Shown here one piece after another: positions 44,314 to 53,637 of a stretch of 64,000 nt of DNA. Position 1 is the first letter of the stretch, and each line of letters opens with the position of its first letter. The notes under the pieces are model-generated. The model had not been told where the DNA came from and made no database searches. It saw only the letters and a program-made list of their open reading frames with translations. The DNA comes from Maribellus luteus (GTDB lineage: Bacteria > Bacteroidota > Bacteroidia > Bacteroidales > Prolixibacteraceae), in contig NZ_QWGR01000014.1 of the NCBI RefSeq assembly GCF_003576475.1, positions 1 through 64,000 of the forward strand, written 5' to 3'. Position numbers and translations under genes: made by a program.

Positions 44314-45689
44314 TGTTCGGCCTCCAATTTTTTTGCTTCACTCAAAGTTATTCTTTTTCCGTTAAAATACGGTACAACAAAGGCATCTTCTACACCTTCT
44401 CTACGCACCTGGGTTTGCATTTTTTGGGCGTCTTCATAATTGGTGAGATTTCCGGTGGTGTAAACTACTACTCCTTTTTCATCGGTGTATTGGTCAATTT
44501 TTCGGATAAGTGATAGCTTGTCAAACTGTTTTTTTACATATGAAGGCAACCCCCGGCTATAGGCCCCAATCTGAATTTTATAAACCAGCTCGTCTTGTTG
44601 GTCGCCAGCTGGCTGCTGTTTTGCCGGAACAATGGTGGGTAGAATTTCTGTAGAAATAATCAAGGCCGTATCCAGGGCTTCAGCAATTTCAACTTGTGGT
44701 TGATTGTACGAGGCGGCATGCTCTTTCAAAGAGGCAATAAAATCTATTCTTTGCAGCTCTGGCTGTGAGTTCCAGTAGTCGGTTTCTGCCCGTTGTGCGG
44801 TTTGAAGACTTTCGCGGGTATCGCGCTGAAGGCCAAATAAACTGCCTTCAGCATCAACAATTTTTTGTCCCAAAGCATTTTTCAACGAGGAGGTATTGGC
44901 TTCTGCATATTTGCGGCGCCATTCGTCCAGGTTACGGGTCAGCGAATCCAGTTGGAGGCTTAGTTGTTTCCATTTGAGGTAGGCCTCCAACCCTTCCTTT
45001 GTTTGAAAATTGGAGGTGTCCACATACATCATTTCGCTGTTTACATCAAAATTGATGGGCGCCTGTTTTTGCTTTTTTTCGGGAACTGTTGCCGGGGCCT
45101 CAATTTCCGTTTCTTCTGCCAAAAACGAGTCAGTCGGAATAGAATCTGTATTTGGAGTGTATATTATTGTATCGGTCTCTGCTTGCAGAGCTTCTTCTTT
45201 GGCTATTGGCACCGGTGCAATATCTTCGGTTTCTAACTCATACGGGCTGAATTGGTCCCTGCATTGCTGAATTTTTTCGGATAAACCAAGTGTTGCCTGC
45301 TCTTCCTGTGCGGCTGTTTTCTGGTACTTTAAATAATGAGTCAGGGCATTGTTCCATTGCTGCATCGCCTGGTATTGAATTCCCAGGTAATAATCTGTTT
45401 TTAATGGCGACTCACCTGTGCTTCCTTTTAACAAATAATTGATCTCGTTGGGGCCGTAATGTCCGTTTTCGGTCCGGCAGGCACCGTAATAATAGTTGAT
45501 CATCAGATTGTCGGGACTCTGCAAGATCAGGGGGCTTAACAAAGTTTCAGCCTCTGTATACTTTTCTTCATCAAATCGTTGGATGGCTTCCACCAAAGGA
45601 TTTTTCTGTGCTTCAACGAAAAGAGGCAATCCGGCAAACAATAAAACAAAATGTATTGTTAGAAGTATGTTGATTTTTCTCAATTCCAT
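44310..45689 (-). CDS. TPR/SPOR-domain envelope protein
   Basis: 459 residues from ATG 45689. Signal peptide (residues ~5-27 ending FVEAQ). TPR-like repeats at about 30-150 (IQRFDEEKYTEAETLLSPLILQSP; YYLGIQYQAMQQWNNALTHYLKY). An acidic, Pro/Glu-rich linker (~170-230) follows, then a coiled region (KQLSLQLDSLTRNLDEWRRKY), and the C-terminal SPOR domain (LVYKIQIGAYSRGLPSYV to EDAFVVPYFNGKRI). SPOR domains bind denuded septal peptidoglycan, so a role in cell division or wall remodelling is likely. Overlaps clpS by 4 nt. Confidence 0.85.
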   Translation of the reverse strand: MELRKINILLTIHFVLLFAGLPLFVEAQKNPLVEAIQRFDEEKYTEAETLLSPLILQSPDNLMINYYYGACRTENGHYGPNEINYLLKGSTGESPLKTDYYLGIQYQAMQQWNNALTHYLKYQKTAAQEEQATLGLSEKIQQCRDQFSPYELETEDIAPVPIAKEEALQAETDTIIYTPNTDSIPTDSFLAEETEIEAPATVPEKKQKQAPINFDVNSEMMYVDTSNFQTKEGLEAYLKWKQLSLQLDSLTRNLDEWRRKYAEANTSSLKNALGQKIVDAEGSLFGLQRDTRESLQTAQRAETDYWNSQPELQRIDFIASLKEHAASYNQPQVEIAEALDTALIISTEILPTIVPAKQQPAGDQQDELVYKIQIGAYSRGLPSYVKKQFDKLSLIRKIDQYTDEKGVVVYTTGNLTNYEDAQKMQTQVRREGVEDAFVVPYFNGKRITLSEAKKLEAEQ

Positions 45690-45815
45690 AATAGAAATGG
45701 CTTTTAATTTTCGACAGGTAAATTTAACAAAAATCAATTCTTTGGAGAATTTAAATTAGTCTGAATTGATGTGCAAGAAGTGAAATGGATACCTGAGTTT
45801 TATCATTTAATCAGT

Positions 45816-45823
45816 TATATTTG
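45816..45823 (+). promoter_or_regulatory. -7 element for bcp-recA
   Basis: TATATTTG fits TAnnTTTG. No good -33 box was identified, and it lies 24 nt before the bcp start. It probably serves both bcp and recA. Confidence 0.45.
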
Positions 45824-45846
45824 TAAAACAGAATGAAGCAAAAATC

Positions 45847-46311
45847 ATGACAAATTTGAAAGTTGGAGATAAAGCTCCCGCATTTGAAGGGGTGAATCAA
45901 AGCGGTGAAAAGATTGCTTTGAAAGATTTTGAAGGGAAAAAGCTGATCCTGTATTTCTATCCGAAAGACAATACACCCGGTTGTACAGCAGAATCTTGCA
46001 ACCTGAACGATAATTACGATGCCTGGCTGGCAAAAGGTTTTGAAGTGGTGGGGGTTAGTCCTGACAGTGAAAAATCTCACCAGAAGTTCGCCGATAAATT
46101 TGGCTTTCGGTTTAACCTGATTGCCGATACCGAAAAAGAAATACTGGAGGCCTACGATGCCTGGGGCGAAAAGTCGATGTATGGTAAAAAATATATGGGG
46201 GTTCTACGTAAAACCTTTGTTATCGACGAAAAGGGTGTAATTCAGGAGATTTTCGAAAAAGTAAACACAAAAGATCACACCAACCAAATTATCAACACAC
46301 TTAACTTATAG
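45847..46311 (+). CDS. bcp: Thioredoxin-dependent thiol peroxidase (Bcp/PrxQ)
   Basis: 154 residues. AhpC/TSA fold: [44 protein letters not shown] with the peroxidatic Cys (PGCTAE) and a resolving Cys five residues later. [11 protein letters not shown] and [21 protein letters not shown] follow. Reduces peroxides using thioredoxin. 8 nt from recA, so co-transcribed. Confidence 0.94.
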   Translation: MTNLKVGDKAPAFEGVNQSGEKIALKDFEGKKLILYFYPKDNTPGCTAESCNLNDNYDAWLAKGFEVVGVSPDSEKSHQKFADKFGFRFNLIADTEKEILEAYDAWGEKSMYGKKYMGVLRKTFVIDEKGVIQEIFEKVNTKDHTNQIINTLNL

Positions 46312-46319
46312 ACCAGAAC

Positions 46320-47345
46320 ATGACAAGCGAAGAAAAAAGTCTGATGAATAAGGAAAAGCTGAAAGCACTTCAGCTTACCATGGATAAAATTGAAAAGAGT
46401 TACGGAAAAGGATCCATCATGCGAATGGGCGATAATCCGCATGTGGATGTCCCGGCCATCTCGTCGGGTTCCATTGCACTGGATGTGGCACTGGGAGTTG
46501 GAGGCTACCCCAAAGGACGTATCGTAGAAATCTACGGCCCGGAATCTTCGGGTAAAACCACACTTGCCATTCATGCGATTGCCGAAGCTCAAAAGGCCGG
46601 AGGTATTGCTGCCTTCATTGATGCAGAGCATGCTTTCGATCCGTATTATGCCAAGAAACTAGGTGTAGATATCGATGAGTTACTGATTTCACAACCCGAC
46701 AACGGGGAACAGGCACTTGAAATTGCCGACAACTTAATCCGCTCTGGAGCATTGGATATTGTGGTGATCGACTCGGTGGCTGCGTTAACGCCAAAAGCAG
46801 AGTTGGAAGGCGAGATGGGCGACTCGAAAATGGGCTTGCAGGCTCGTCTTATGTCGCAGGCCCTGCGTAAACTCACGGCCAACATCAACAAAACCAAAAC
46901 CTGCTGTGTATTTATCAACCAGCTGCGTGAAAAAATTGGTGTAATGTTCGGTAACCCCGAAACAACTACCGGTGGTAACGCGCTTAAATTCTATGCTTCG
47001 GTACGTTTGGATATCCGCCGTATTGGCCAGATCAAAGACGGGGAAGAAGTAAACGGAAACCATGTGCGCGTGAAAGTGGTGAAAAACAAAGTGGCACCAC
47101 CATTCCGCAAAGCCGAATTTGATATTATGTACGGCGAAGGAATTTCCAAATCGGGCGAGATCATCGATTTGGGTGTTCAGTACAATTTGATCAAAAAAAG
47201 TGGTTCGTGGTTCAGTTACGGGGAAACAAAATTGGGTCAGGGGCGCGAAACCGTGCGTAACCTTGTTATGGACAATCCTGAATTAGCTCAGGAATTGGAA
47301 ACCAAAATAGTTGAAGCGATAACCGGAACCCTTACGATGGAATAA
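46320..47345 (+). CDS. recA: Recombinase RecA
   Basis: 341 residues. Walker A GPESSGKT at 73-80, Walker [11 protein letters not shown]1/L2 loops around [25 protein letters not shown] and [23 protein letters not shown]. The C-terminus is short, ending AITGTLTME. Central to homologous recombination and the SOS response in bacteria. No SOS box was sought in detail; the promoter appears shared with bcp. A strong terminator follows. Confidence 0.98.
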   Translation: MTSEEKSLMNKEKLKALQLTMDKIEKSYGKGSIMRMGDNPHVDVPAISSGSIALDVALGVGGYPKGRIVEIYGPESSGKTTLAIHAIAEAQKAGGIAAFIDAEHAFDPYYAKKLGVDIDELLISQPDNGEQALEIADNLIRSGALDIVVIDSVAALTPKAELEGEMGDSKMGLQARLMSQALRKLTANINKTKTCCVFINQLREKIGVMFGNPETTTGGNALKFYASVRLDIRRIGQIKDGEEVNGNHVRVKVVKNKVAPPFRKAEFDIMYGEGISKSGEIIDLGVQYNLIKKSGSWFSYGETKLGQGRETVRNLVMDNPELAQELETKIVEAITGTLTME

Positions 47346-47370
47346 TAATAGTATACATAGACAGAATTTG

Positions 47371-47409
47371 CCGGGTGAATTGTTTCTGTCGATTCACCCG
47401 GTTTTTTTT
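47371..47409 (+). terminator. recA terminator
   Basis: CCGGGTGAAT and ATTCACCCGG form a perfect 10-bp stem (47371-47380, 47392-47401), followed by eight T. Confidence 0.93.
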
Positions 47410-47426
47410 ATAAGCTAAAATTAAGT

Positions 47427-49847
47427 ATGAAAGTCTTAAAATTTGGCGGGACATCCGTAGGTTCTGCCACCAACATCAAAAAAGTAAAAGAGATCGTTCT
47501 TTCGCAGAACGATGATGTAATTGTTGTAGTGTCCGCATTGGGCGGCATAACCGATAAAATACTGACGGCAGCGAACAACGCTGCCACGGGTACCAGCGAC
47601 TTTCATACGGAACTTACGGAAATCCGGCAGCGTCACCACGATACAATGCACGAACTCTTTAACGGAAATGAACCGATCAGGGAGGTGGTGGAAAAACTGC
47701 TGGATGAACTGGAGCAAATTCTGACCGGTATTACGCTGGTGGGAGAACTCACCGCCAAAACACTCGACCGCATTGCGGGTATTGGCGAGCGGATGTCGTC
47801 GCAAATAATTGCCGCTTTTATAGGCGCCGAACGAAAAGACTCTTCGTTGCTGATTCAAACCGATAGTAACTTTGGAAAGGCTTCGGTTGATTTTCAGGTT
47901 ACCATTAAAAATATAAAGGAGGAATTTGCCGGTTTTAGAGGAATTGCGGTAGCTCCGGGTTTTATTTCGAAAAACAGCAAAGGCGAATTTACTACGCTGG
48001 GCCGTGGTGGTTCAGATTTTACCGCCGCTATTATTGCCGCAGCACTTGATGTGGAGGTACTGGAAATATGGACTGATGTGAATGGTTTTATGACTGCTGA
48101 TCCGCGTGTGATCCGAAAAGCCTATACCATTCCGGAACTTACCTATTCCGAAGCAATGGAATTGTCGCATTTTGGCGCGAAAGTGATTTACCCACCAACC
48201 ATTTTGCCGGTTTATCAAAAAGGAATCCCGATCCTGATCAAAAATACTTTTGAACCCGAAAATCCCGGGACACGGATCGTAAAAGATGTGAGGAATGGCT
48301 TCGACCGTCCGATCAAAGGAATATCATCGATTTCCGGAATTACACTGCTTACCATGCAGGGGATTGGTATGGTGGGAGTTACCGGAATTTCGATGCGATT
48401 GTTTACCGCCCTGGCAAGGGTAAACGTAAATGTGATCCTGATTTCGCAGGCTTCGTCAGAGAACTCCATCAGTGTGGCCATCGAAGAAAAAATGCTCAGC
48501 AAGGCGGAGCAAGCCATTTGCGAGGAATTTGAGAAAGAGATTGCCAGTGGACAGGTAAATAAGATTGATATCGAGAAAGAAGTTTCGGTGGTTGCCATTG
48601 TCGGAGAGAACATGAAAAAAACAACAGGCGTTGCCGGAAAGTTGTTTTCAACCATTGGCCGCAATGGGGTAAACATTATTGCCATTGCACAGGGCGCTTC
48701 GGAGCTTAACATTTCGTGGGTGGTTAAAAACGAAGATCTCCGTAAAACCCTGAATGTGGTGCACGAATCGTTCTTCCTTTCCGAGTTTGTAGAATTGAAC
48801 ATCTTTTTGATGGGAATCGGAACCGTTGGTGGAAATTTATTGCAGCAGCTAAAACAACAACAGGAAAAATTGCTGAAAGAGAAACATCTTCGCGTAAAGT
48901 TGACGGGAGTTGCCAACTCGAAGAAAATGCTTTTTGAACGCGAAGGGATTGATATTTCCGAATTTCGTGATAAGCTGGCGCAGGCCGAGAAAACATCGTC
49001 GCTGCAAGGTTTTGTCGACGAGATGAAAGACATGAATATTTATAATTCTGTTTTTGTGGATTGTACGGCTTCCGATAACGTGGCGTCTGTGTACAAAGAG
49101 ATTCTGAATGCCAACATTGCCATTGTTACAGCAAATAAAGTAGCGGCATCTTCGGATTATGAGAATTATGCCGAACTCAAAAGAATAGCCAAACGGAAAG
49201 GAGTGAAATTTCTTTTCGAAACCAACGTTGGCGCGGGATTGCCGATTATTAATACGTTGAATGACCTGGTAAATTCGGGCGACCGTATTTTAAAGATTGA
49301 AGCCGTTTTGTCGGGAACGCTGAATTATATTTTTAACACCATTTCAGAAGATATTCCGTTAAGCAAAACCATTCTGATGGCCAAGGAAGAAGGCTATTCA
49401 GAACCTGATCCGCGTATTGATTTGAGCGGGGTAGACGTAGCGCGCAAGATCCTGATCCTGGCGCGCGAGTCGGGATACCGGATTGAAATGGAGGACATCT
49501 CCATCAAGCGTTTTGTGCCTGACAGCCTGTTTAACGGAACACTGGATGAATTTTGGGAAGGTGTGCCCGGGCTGGATGCAGCTTTTGAAACAGAACGGAA
49601 AAAACTGGTTGCCGAAAATAAGAAATGGCGTTTTGTGGCCCGTTTCGAAAATGGCAAAGCTGAAGCTGGCCTGGAAGTGGTGGATGCCAGTCATCCTTTT
49701 TACGACCTGGAAGGAAGCAATAACCTGGTGATGTATACCACCGAGCGCTACCACGAATTTCCGATGCTGATTAAAGGATACGGTGCCGGGGCCTCTGTAA
49801 CTGCGGCTGGTGTTTTTGCCGATCTGATCAAGGTATCGAATATTTAA
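47427..49847 (+). CDS. thrA: Bifunctional aspartate kinase / homoserine dehydrogenase I
   Basis: 806 residues. Aspartokinase at about 1-300 (KFGGTSVGSATN, GRGGSDFTAAIIAAALDVE, EIWTDVNGFMTADPR), ACT regulatory region at about 310-450 (MVGVTGISMRLFTAL, TGVAGKLFSTIGRNGVNI), and homoserine dehydrogenase at 460-806 (NIFLMGIGTVGGNLL for NAD(P), VTANKVAASSDY, LSGTLNYIFNTI, GYSEPDPRIDLSGVDVARK). Catalyses the first and third steps from aspartate to threonine/methionine; the ACT domains suggest feedback by threonine. First gene of the thr set. Confidence 0.97.
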   Translation: MKVLKFGGTSVGSATNIKKVKEIVLSQNDDVIVVVSALGGITDKILTAANNAATGTSDFHTELTEIRQRHHDTMHELFNGNEPIREVVEKLLDELEQILTGITLVGELTAKTLDRIAGIGERMSSQIIAAFIGAERKDSSLLIQTDSNFGKASVDFQVTIKNIKEEFAGFRGIAVAPGFISKNSKGEFTTLGRGGSDFTAAIIAAALDVEVLEIWTDVNGFMTADPRVIRKAYTIPELTYSEAMELSHFGAKVIYPPTILPVYQKGIPILIKNTFEPENPGTRIVKDVRNGFDRPIKGISSISGITLLTMQGIGMVGVTGISMRLFTALARVNVNVILISQASSENSISVAIEEKMLSKAEQAICEEFEKEIASGQVNKIDIEKEVSVVAIVGENMKKTTGVAGKLFSTIGRNGVNIIAIAQGASELNISWVVKNEDLRKTLNVVHESFFLSEFVELNIFLMGIGTVGGNLLQQLKQQQEKLLKEKHLRVKLTGVANSKKMLFEREGIDISEFRDKLAQAEKTSSLQGFVDEMKDMNIYNSVFVDCTASDNVASVYKEILNANIAIVTANKVAASSDYENYAELKRIAKRKGVKFLFETNVGAGLPIINTLNDLVNSGDRILKIEAVLSGTLNYIFNTISEDIPLSKTILMAKEEGYSEPDPRIDLSGVDVARKILILARESGYRIEMEDISIKRFVPDSLFNGTLDEFWEGVPGLDAAFETERKKLVAENKKWRFVARFENGKAEAGLEVVDASHPFYDLEGSNNLVMYTTERYHEFPMLIKGYGAGASVTAAGVFADLIKVSNI

Positions 49848-49960
49848 TTTTTTTATTGATCGGAATTTTCAAAAATTAATTGTTACTATCCCGGCAGACC
49901 TTCGTTTTTTGTTCAATAAAACAAGGTAGCCGGATATTGTACAACAAAAAATCTGGAAAA

Positions 49961-51172
49961 ATGAAGTACCTGATTATACTCGGCGACGGTATGTCGGACG
50001 AGCCTTTACAAGCTTATGATAACAAAACTCCTTTGCAGATGGCCAACAAACCGCACATCGACTGGCTGGCGAAAAACGGACAATCGGGAATGCTGAAGAC
50101 GGTTCCCGATTCGATGCATCCGGGAAGTGAAATTGCCAATATGGCGGTTCTGGGCTACGATGTGGAGAAGGTTTTTGAGGGCAGGGGAGTGCTCGAAGCT
50201 GCCAGCATGGGGGTTGAACTGAAACCTGGCGACCTTGGCTTGCGTTGCAACCTGATTTGTATTGAAAATGAACAGGTTAAAAATCATTCTGCCGGACATA
50301 TTTCCAATGATGAAGCGGCGGAACTGATTCATTTTCTGGACGAAAAGCTGGGCAACGACCGGGTGAAATTTTATGCCGGTGTTTCCTATCGTCATTTGCT
50401 GGTGATAAAAGGAGGTATCAAAGACGTGAAAACGACGCCTCCGCACGATGTTCCCGGAACACCTTTTCGCGATGTTTTGCCGGTAGCCAAAACAGAAGCG
50501 GCTGAAGGAACTACCGAACTATTGAACGAATTGATCCTGAAATCACAGGCGTTGTTAGCCGATCATCCGGTTAATCAGAAAAGAAAGGCCACCGGGAAAG
50601 ATGCAGCCAACAGTATTTGGCCGTGGTCGCCAGGTTACAAACCGGCCATGCCAACCCTGCAGGAAATGTTTGGAATCGGAAGTTCTGCGGTGATCTCTGC
50701 GGTTGACCTGATTCATGGAATTGGGGTGTATGCCGGTATGAAAGTGATTCATGTGGAAGGTGCAACTGGTTTGTATGACACCAATTACGAAGGAAAAGCC
50801 AAAGCCGCCATGGATGCGCTAAAGGAAAATGATTTGGTTTACCTGCACATTGAGGCAAGCGATGAAGCCGGCCATGAAGGAGATGTGGAATTGAAAACCA
50901 AAACGATTGAATACCTCGATCAGCGTGTGGTGAAATACATTCTGGAGGAAACCGCAAAAATGGAGGAGGAAGTAGCAATTGCAATTTTGCCCGATCATCC
51001 AACTCCCTGTGCTTTAAAAACACATACGCGCGATTCGGTACCGTTTAGCATTTACAAACCCGGAATGGCCCCGGATTCAGTAGAGGTTTACGATGAATTT
51101 GATCCGCGCAACGGAGTTTTGGGGTGGTTGAAAGGGGATGAATTTATCCGGACATTCCTTGGTAAATCATAA
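49961..51172 (+). CDS. ApgM-like phosphoglycerate mutase family protein in the threonine operon
   Basis: 403 residues from ATG 49961 (27 extra residues upstream are non-conserved). Alkaline-phosphatase-superfamily metalloenzyme: ILGDGMSDEPL at the start (Asp for metal), nucleophile Ser56 in HPGSEIANMAVLGYD, FEGRGVLEAASMGVEL, and the C-terminal metal site YLHIEASDEAGHEGDVELK plus ILPDHPTPCALKTHTRDSVPF. The family is cofactor-independent phosphoglycerate mutase of the archaeal type. Its position between thrA and thrC, with no thrB, supports the proposal that it replaces homoserine kinase; this is context-based, not shown by the sequence. Symbol left blank for that reason. Confidence 0.85.
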   Translation: MKYLIILGDGMSDEPLQAYDNKTPLQMANKPHIDWLAKNGQSGMLKTVPDSMHPGSEIANMAVLGYDVEKVFEGRGVLEAASMGVELKPGDLGLRCNLICIENEQVKNHSAGHISNDEAAELIHFLDEKLGNDRVKFYAGVSYRHLLVIKGGIKDVKTTPPHDVPGTPFRDVLPVAKTEAAEGTTELLNELILKSQALLADHPVNQKRKATGKDAANSIWPWSPGYKPAMPTLQEMFGIGSSAVISAVDLIHGIGVYAGMKVIHVEGATGLYDTNYEGKAKAAMDALKENDLVYLHIEASDEAGHEGDVELKTKTIEYLDQRVVKYILEETAKMEEEVAIAILPDHPTPCALKTHTRDSVPFSIYKPGMAPDSVEVYDEFDPRNGVLGWLKGDEFIRTFLGKS

Positions 51173-51223
51173 ATATGTAGCCTCGTTAGGACTGACACAA
51201 TGAATCAACGGTTTATTAAATTT

Positions 51224-51237
51224 ATGACATAAGTCAT
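51224..51237. promoter_or_regulatory. ATGAC-N4-GTCAT palindrome upstream of thrC
   Basis: ATGACATAAGTCAT, perfect 5-bp half-sites around ATAA, flanked by T and A (TATGAC...GTCATA). Same half-sites as the hutI site at 34970-34983. Probable binding site for a CRP/FNR-superfamily regulator. Confidence 0.45.
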
Positions 51238-51256
51238 ATTTAATGGCCGGTTCGTG

Positions 51257-51286
51257 TAGCTGTGTACAGCTAAAATTTTACTTTTG
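51257..51286 (+). promoter_or_regulatory. thrC internal promoter with palindrome
   Basis: TACTTTTG (51279-51286) matches TAnnTTTG, 10 nt before the thrC ATG. The -33 zone is replaced by a perfect hairpin TAGCTG-TGTA-CAGCTA (51257-51272), so this may be an activator-dependent promoter. It would let thrC be expressed apart from thrA. Confidence 0.45.
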
Positions 51287-51295
51287 AACTTAGTT

Positions 51296-52609
51296 ATGAA
51301 GTATTACAGTACCAATAAAAATACACCCGAAGTTTCGTTAAAAGAAGCAGTTGTAAAAGGCCTGGCTGCCGATAACGGACTTTTTATGCCCGAAAGAATT
51401 GAAGCGTTCGATCCTTCTTTTTTTGAAAACATTCAAAACCTGAGTTTTCAGGAAATTGCCTACGAAGTGGCTTTGAAGTTTTTTGGAGAAGACATTGAAG
51501 CGCAAAAACTGCATGAAATTGTTTTTGATACGCTTTCGTTTGATTGTCCGCTTGTAAAAGTAGATGGAAATATTTATTCGCTTGAATTATTTCACGGCCC
51601 AACACTTGCCTTTAAAGATGTGGGGGCAAGATTTATGGCACGTTTACTCAACTACTTTCTAGGGAAAAAAGAAAAGCAGGTAAACGTTTTGGTAGCCACT
51701 TCGGGCGATACCGGAAGTGCTGTTGCCAACGGATTTCTGGGGGTTGAAGGGATTCACGTGCACGTGCTTTATCCCAAGGGAAAGGTAAGCCGTATTCAGG
51801 AAGCCCAGTTTACAACGCTGGGACAAAATATTACTGCGCTGGAAATCGATGGCACTTTTGATGATTGTCAGCATTTGGTGAAAACAGCGTTTCTTGACAA
51901 GGAATTGAACGAGAAACTGGTTCTTACCTCAGCAAATTCGATCAATGTGGCGCGTTTCCTGCCACAGGCATTTTACTATTTTAATGCATATGCCCGTTTG
52001 AAAGAGGCTGGTATTTTGGAAAACAGGGAGTTAGTGGTGGCTGTTCCGAGCGGTAATTTTGGAAATCTTACCGCCGGTTTGATTGCAGCTGAAATGGGGC
52101 TGCCCATTCAGCAGTTTATTGCAGCGAATAATGAAAACGATGTGGTTTTCGAATACCTCAAAACCGGAAAGTATCAGCCGCGGCCATCGGTTGAGACCAT
52201 TGCCAACGCTATGGATGTGGGTGCACCCAGTAATTTTGCCCGTATTCTGGATTTGTACCAGCATTCGCATAAACTGATAAATGAAAAAATAAAAGGATTT
52301 CGCTATTCTGACGGTGAAATCAGGGAAGTTATTGACCGGGTTTACTCTGAAACAGGATATTTGTGCGATCCGCACGGTGCCTGCGGATTTCAGGCATTAA
52401 AAGAATTTCTCTCCGGCCAGCAGGTGGGGGTTTTTCTGGAAACGGCTCATCCTGCGAAGTTTACAGAAACGGTAGAAGCGGTAATTGGAAGCGGCAAAGT
52501 AGAATTGCCCGAGAAATTGGCTGCATTTATGAGAGGTACTCGCGAGGTGAAAAGTTTACCGGCTGAATACGAGCAATTTAGAGTATATTTATTAGGTATG
52601 TGTTTCTGA
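51296..52609 (+). CDS. thrC: Threonine synthase
   Basis: 437 residues from ATG 51296 (TTG four codons upstream rejected). PLP-dependent fold type II: N-terminal KYYSTNKNTPEVSLKEAV, PLP lysine K107 in FHGPTLAFKDVGARFMARLL, the serine/glycine loop ATSGDTGSAVANGF, AVPSGNFGNLTAGLIA and DPHGACGFQALKE. Converts O-phospho-L-homoserine to threonine. Third enzyme of the thr set. Confidence 0.96.
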   Translation: MKYYSTNKNTPEVSLKEAVVKGLAADNGLFMPERIEAFDPSFFENIQNLSFQEIAYEVALKFFGEDIEAQKLHEIVFDTLSFDCPLVKVDGNIYSLELFHGPTLAFKDVGARFMARLLNYFLGKKEKQVNVLVATSGDTGSAVANGFLGVEGIHVHVLYPKGKVSRIQEAQFTTLGQNITALEIDGTFDDCQHLVKTAFLDKELNEKLVLTSANSINVARFLPQAFYYFNAYARLKEAGILENRELVVAVPSGNFGNLTAGLIAAEMGLPIQQFIAANNENDVVFEYLKTGKYQPRPSVETIANAMDVGAPSNFARILDLYQHSHKLINEKIKGFRYSDGEIREVIDRVYSETGYLCDPHGACGFQALKEFLSGQQVGVFLETAHPAKFTETVEAVIGSGKVELPEKLAAFMRGTREVKSLPAEYEQFRVYLLGMCF

Positions 52610-52694
52610 AATGATAAGTGAACAAATTAAGGTGAGCTCTGTTTAAAATTAGTGTTATTGCTAAACCTACAGTACATTAATTGAATTAGAATAC

Positions 52695-52702
52695 TACATT
52701 TG
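52695..52702 (+). promoter_or_regulatory. -7 element of the sigma factor gene
   Basis: TACATTTG fits TAnnTTTG; 58 nt before the ATG. No clear -33 box. Confidence 0.45.
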
Positions 52703-52760
52703 TAGTTGAAAGAACCAAAAGGACTATGTTTCTTTTAGTAAATGTTAACGAAATCAAATT

Positions 52761-53627
52761 ATGAGGCAGCTTAAAATTACCAAGCAGGTCACTAATCGCG
52801 ATACCCTCTCGCTCGATAAGTACTTGCATGAGATCGGGAAGGTAGAGTTGTTGTCTGCAGAAAAGGAAGTTGAACTGGCCAAACGCATAAAAAAGGGAGA
52901 TCGCGCAGCTTTGGAAATATTGATCAAAGCAAACCTGCGCTTTGTTGTTTCGGTCTCCAAACAATACCAAAATCAAGGTTTAAGCCTACCTGACCTTATT
53001 AATGAAGGCAACCTGGGGTTAATAAAAGCAGCGGAACGATTTGACGAAACCCGCGGCTTTAAATTTATTTCCTATGCCGTGTGGTGGATTCGCCAGTCGA
53101 TCTTGCAGGCTTTGGCTGAACAGGCACGCATCGTAAGGTTGCCCTTGAATAAGATTGGGTCAATCAATAAAATCAACAAGGCCTTTAATAAACTCGAGCA
53201 GGAATTTCAACGGGAACCCACCGTTGAAGAACTGGCAGAGTTAATGGAGATGAAGCCTGATCTGGTGGAAGATTCCATGAATTTTTCCAATGTTCATGTT
53301 TCGATGGATGCTCCGTTGCGCGAAGAGGAAGCCAACAATATGTACGATGTGATGATGAACGAAGATTCTCCCGATCCGGATGAAAAGCTGATGGATCTGT
53401 CGTTACGTCAGGAAATTGAACGCTCGCTGGCAACGCTGGGGGAGCGCGAAGCCGAGATACTTCGGTATTATTTTGGATTGAAAGGCTACCAGCAACATAC
53501 CTTGGAAGAAATCGGTGACGAATTTGGACTAACGCGCGAAAGAGTAAGGCAAATCAAGGAAAAAGCAATTAAGAAGTTAAAAAACCAATACCGGAACAGA
53601 TTATTAAAATCTTATCTGGGCAAATAA
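52761..53627 (+). CDS. rpoD: Primary RNA polymerase sigma factor RpoD/SigA
   Basis: 288 residues; no region 1.1, as usual in Bacteroidota. Region 1.2-2: [95 protein letters not shown]. Region 3 ([20 protein letters not shown]). Region 4 with helix-turn-helix [29 protein letters not shown]. It recognises the TTTG/TAnnTTTG promoters seen in this window. 10 nt before rpe, likely co-transcribed. Confidence 0.97.
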   Translation: MRQLKITKQVTNRDTLSLDKYLHEIGKVELLSAEKEVELAKRIKKGDRAALEILIKANLRFVVSVSKQYQNQGLSLPDLINEGNLGLIKAAERFDETRGFKFISYAVWWIRQSILQALAEQARIVRLPLNKIGSINKINKAFNKLEQEFQREPTVEELAELMEMKPDLVEDSMNFSNVHVSMDAPLREEEANNMYDVMMNEDSPDPDEKLMDLSLRQEIERSLATLGEREAEILRYYFGLKGYQQHTLEEIGDEFGLTRERVRQIKEKAIKKLKNQYRNRLLKSYLGK

Positions 53628-53637
53628 ACCGTATTTA

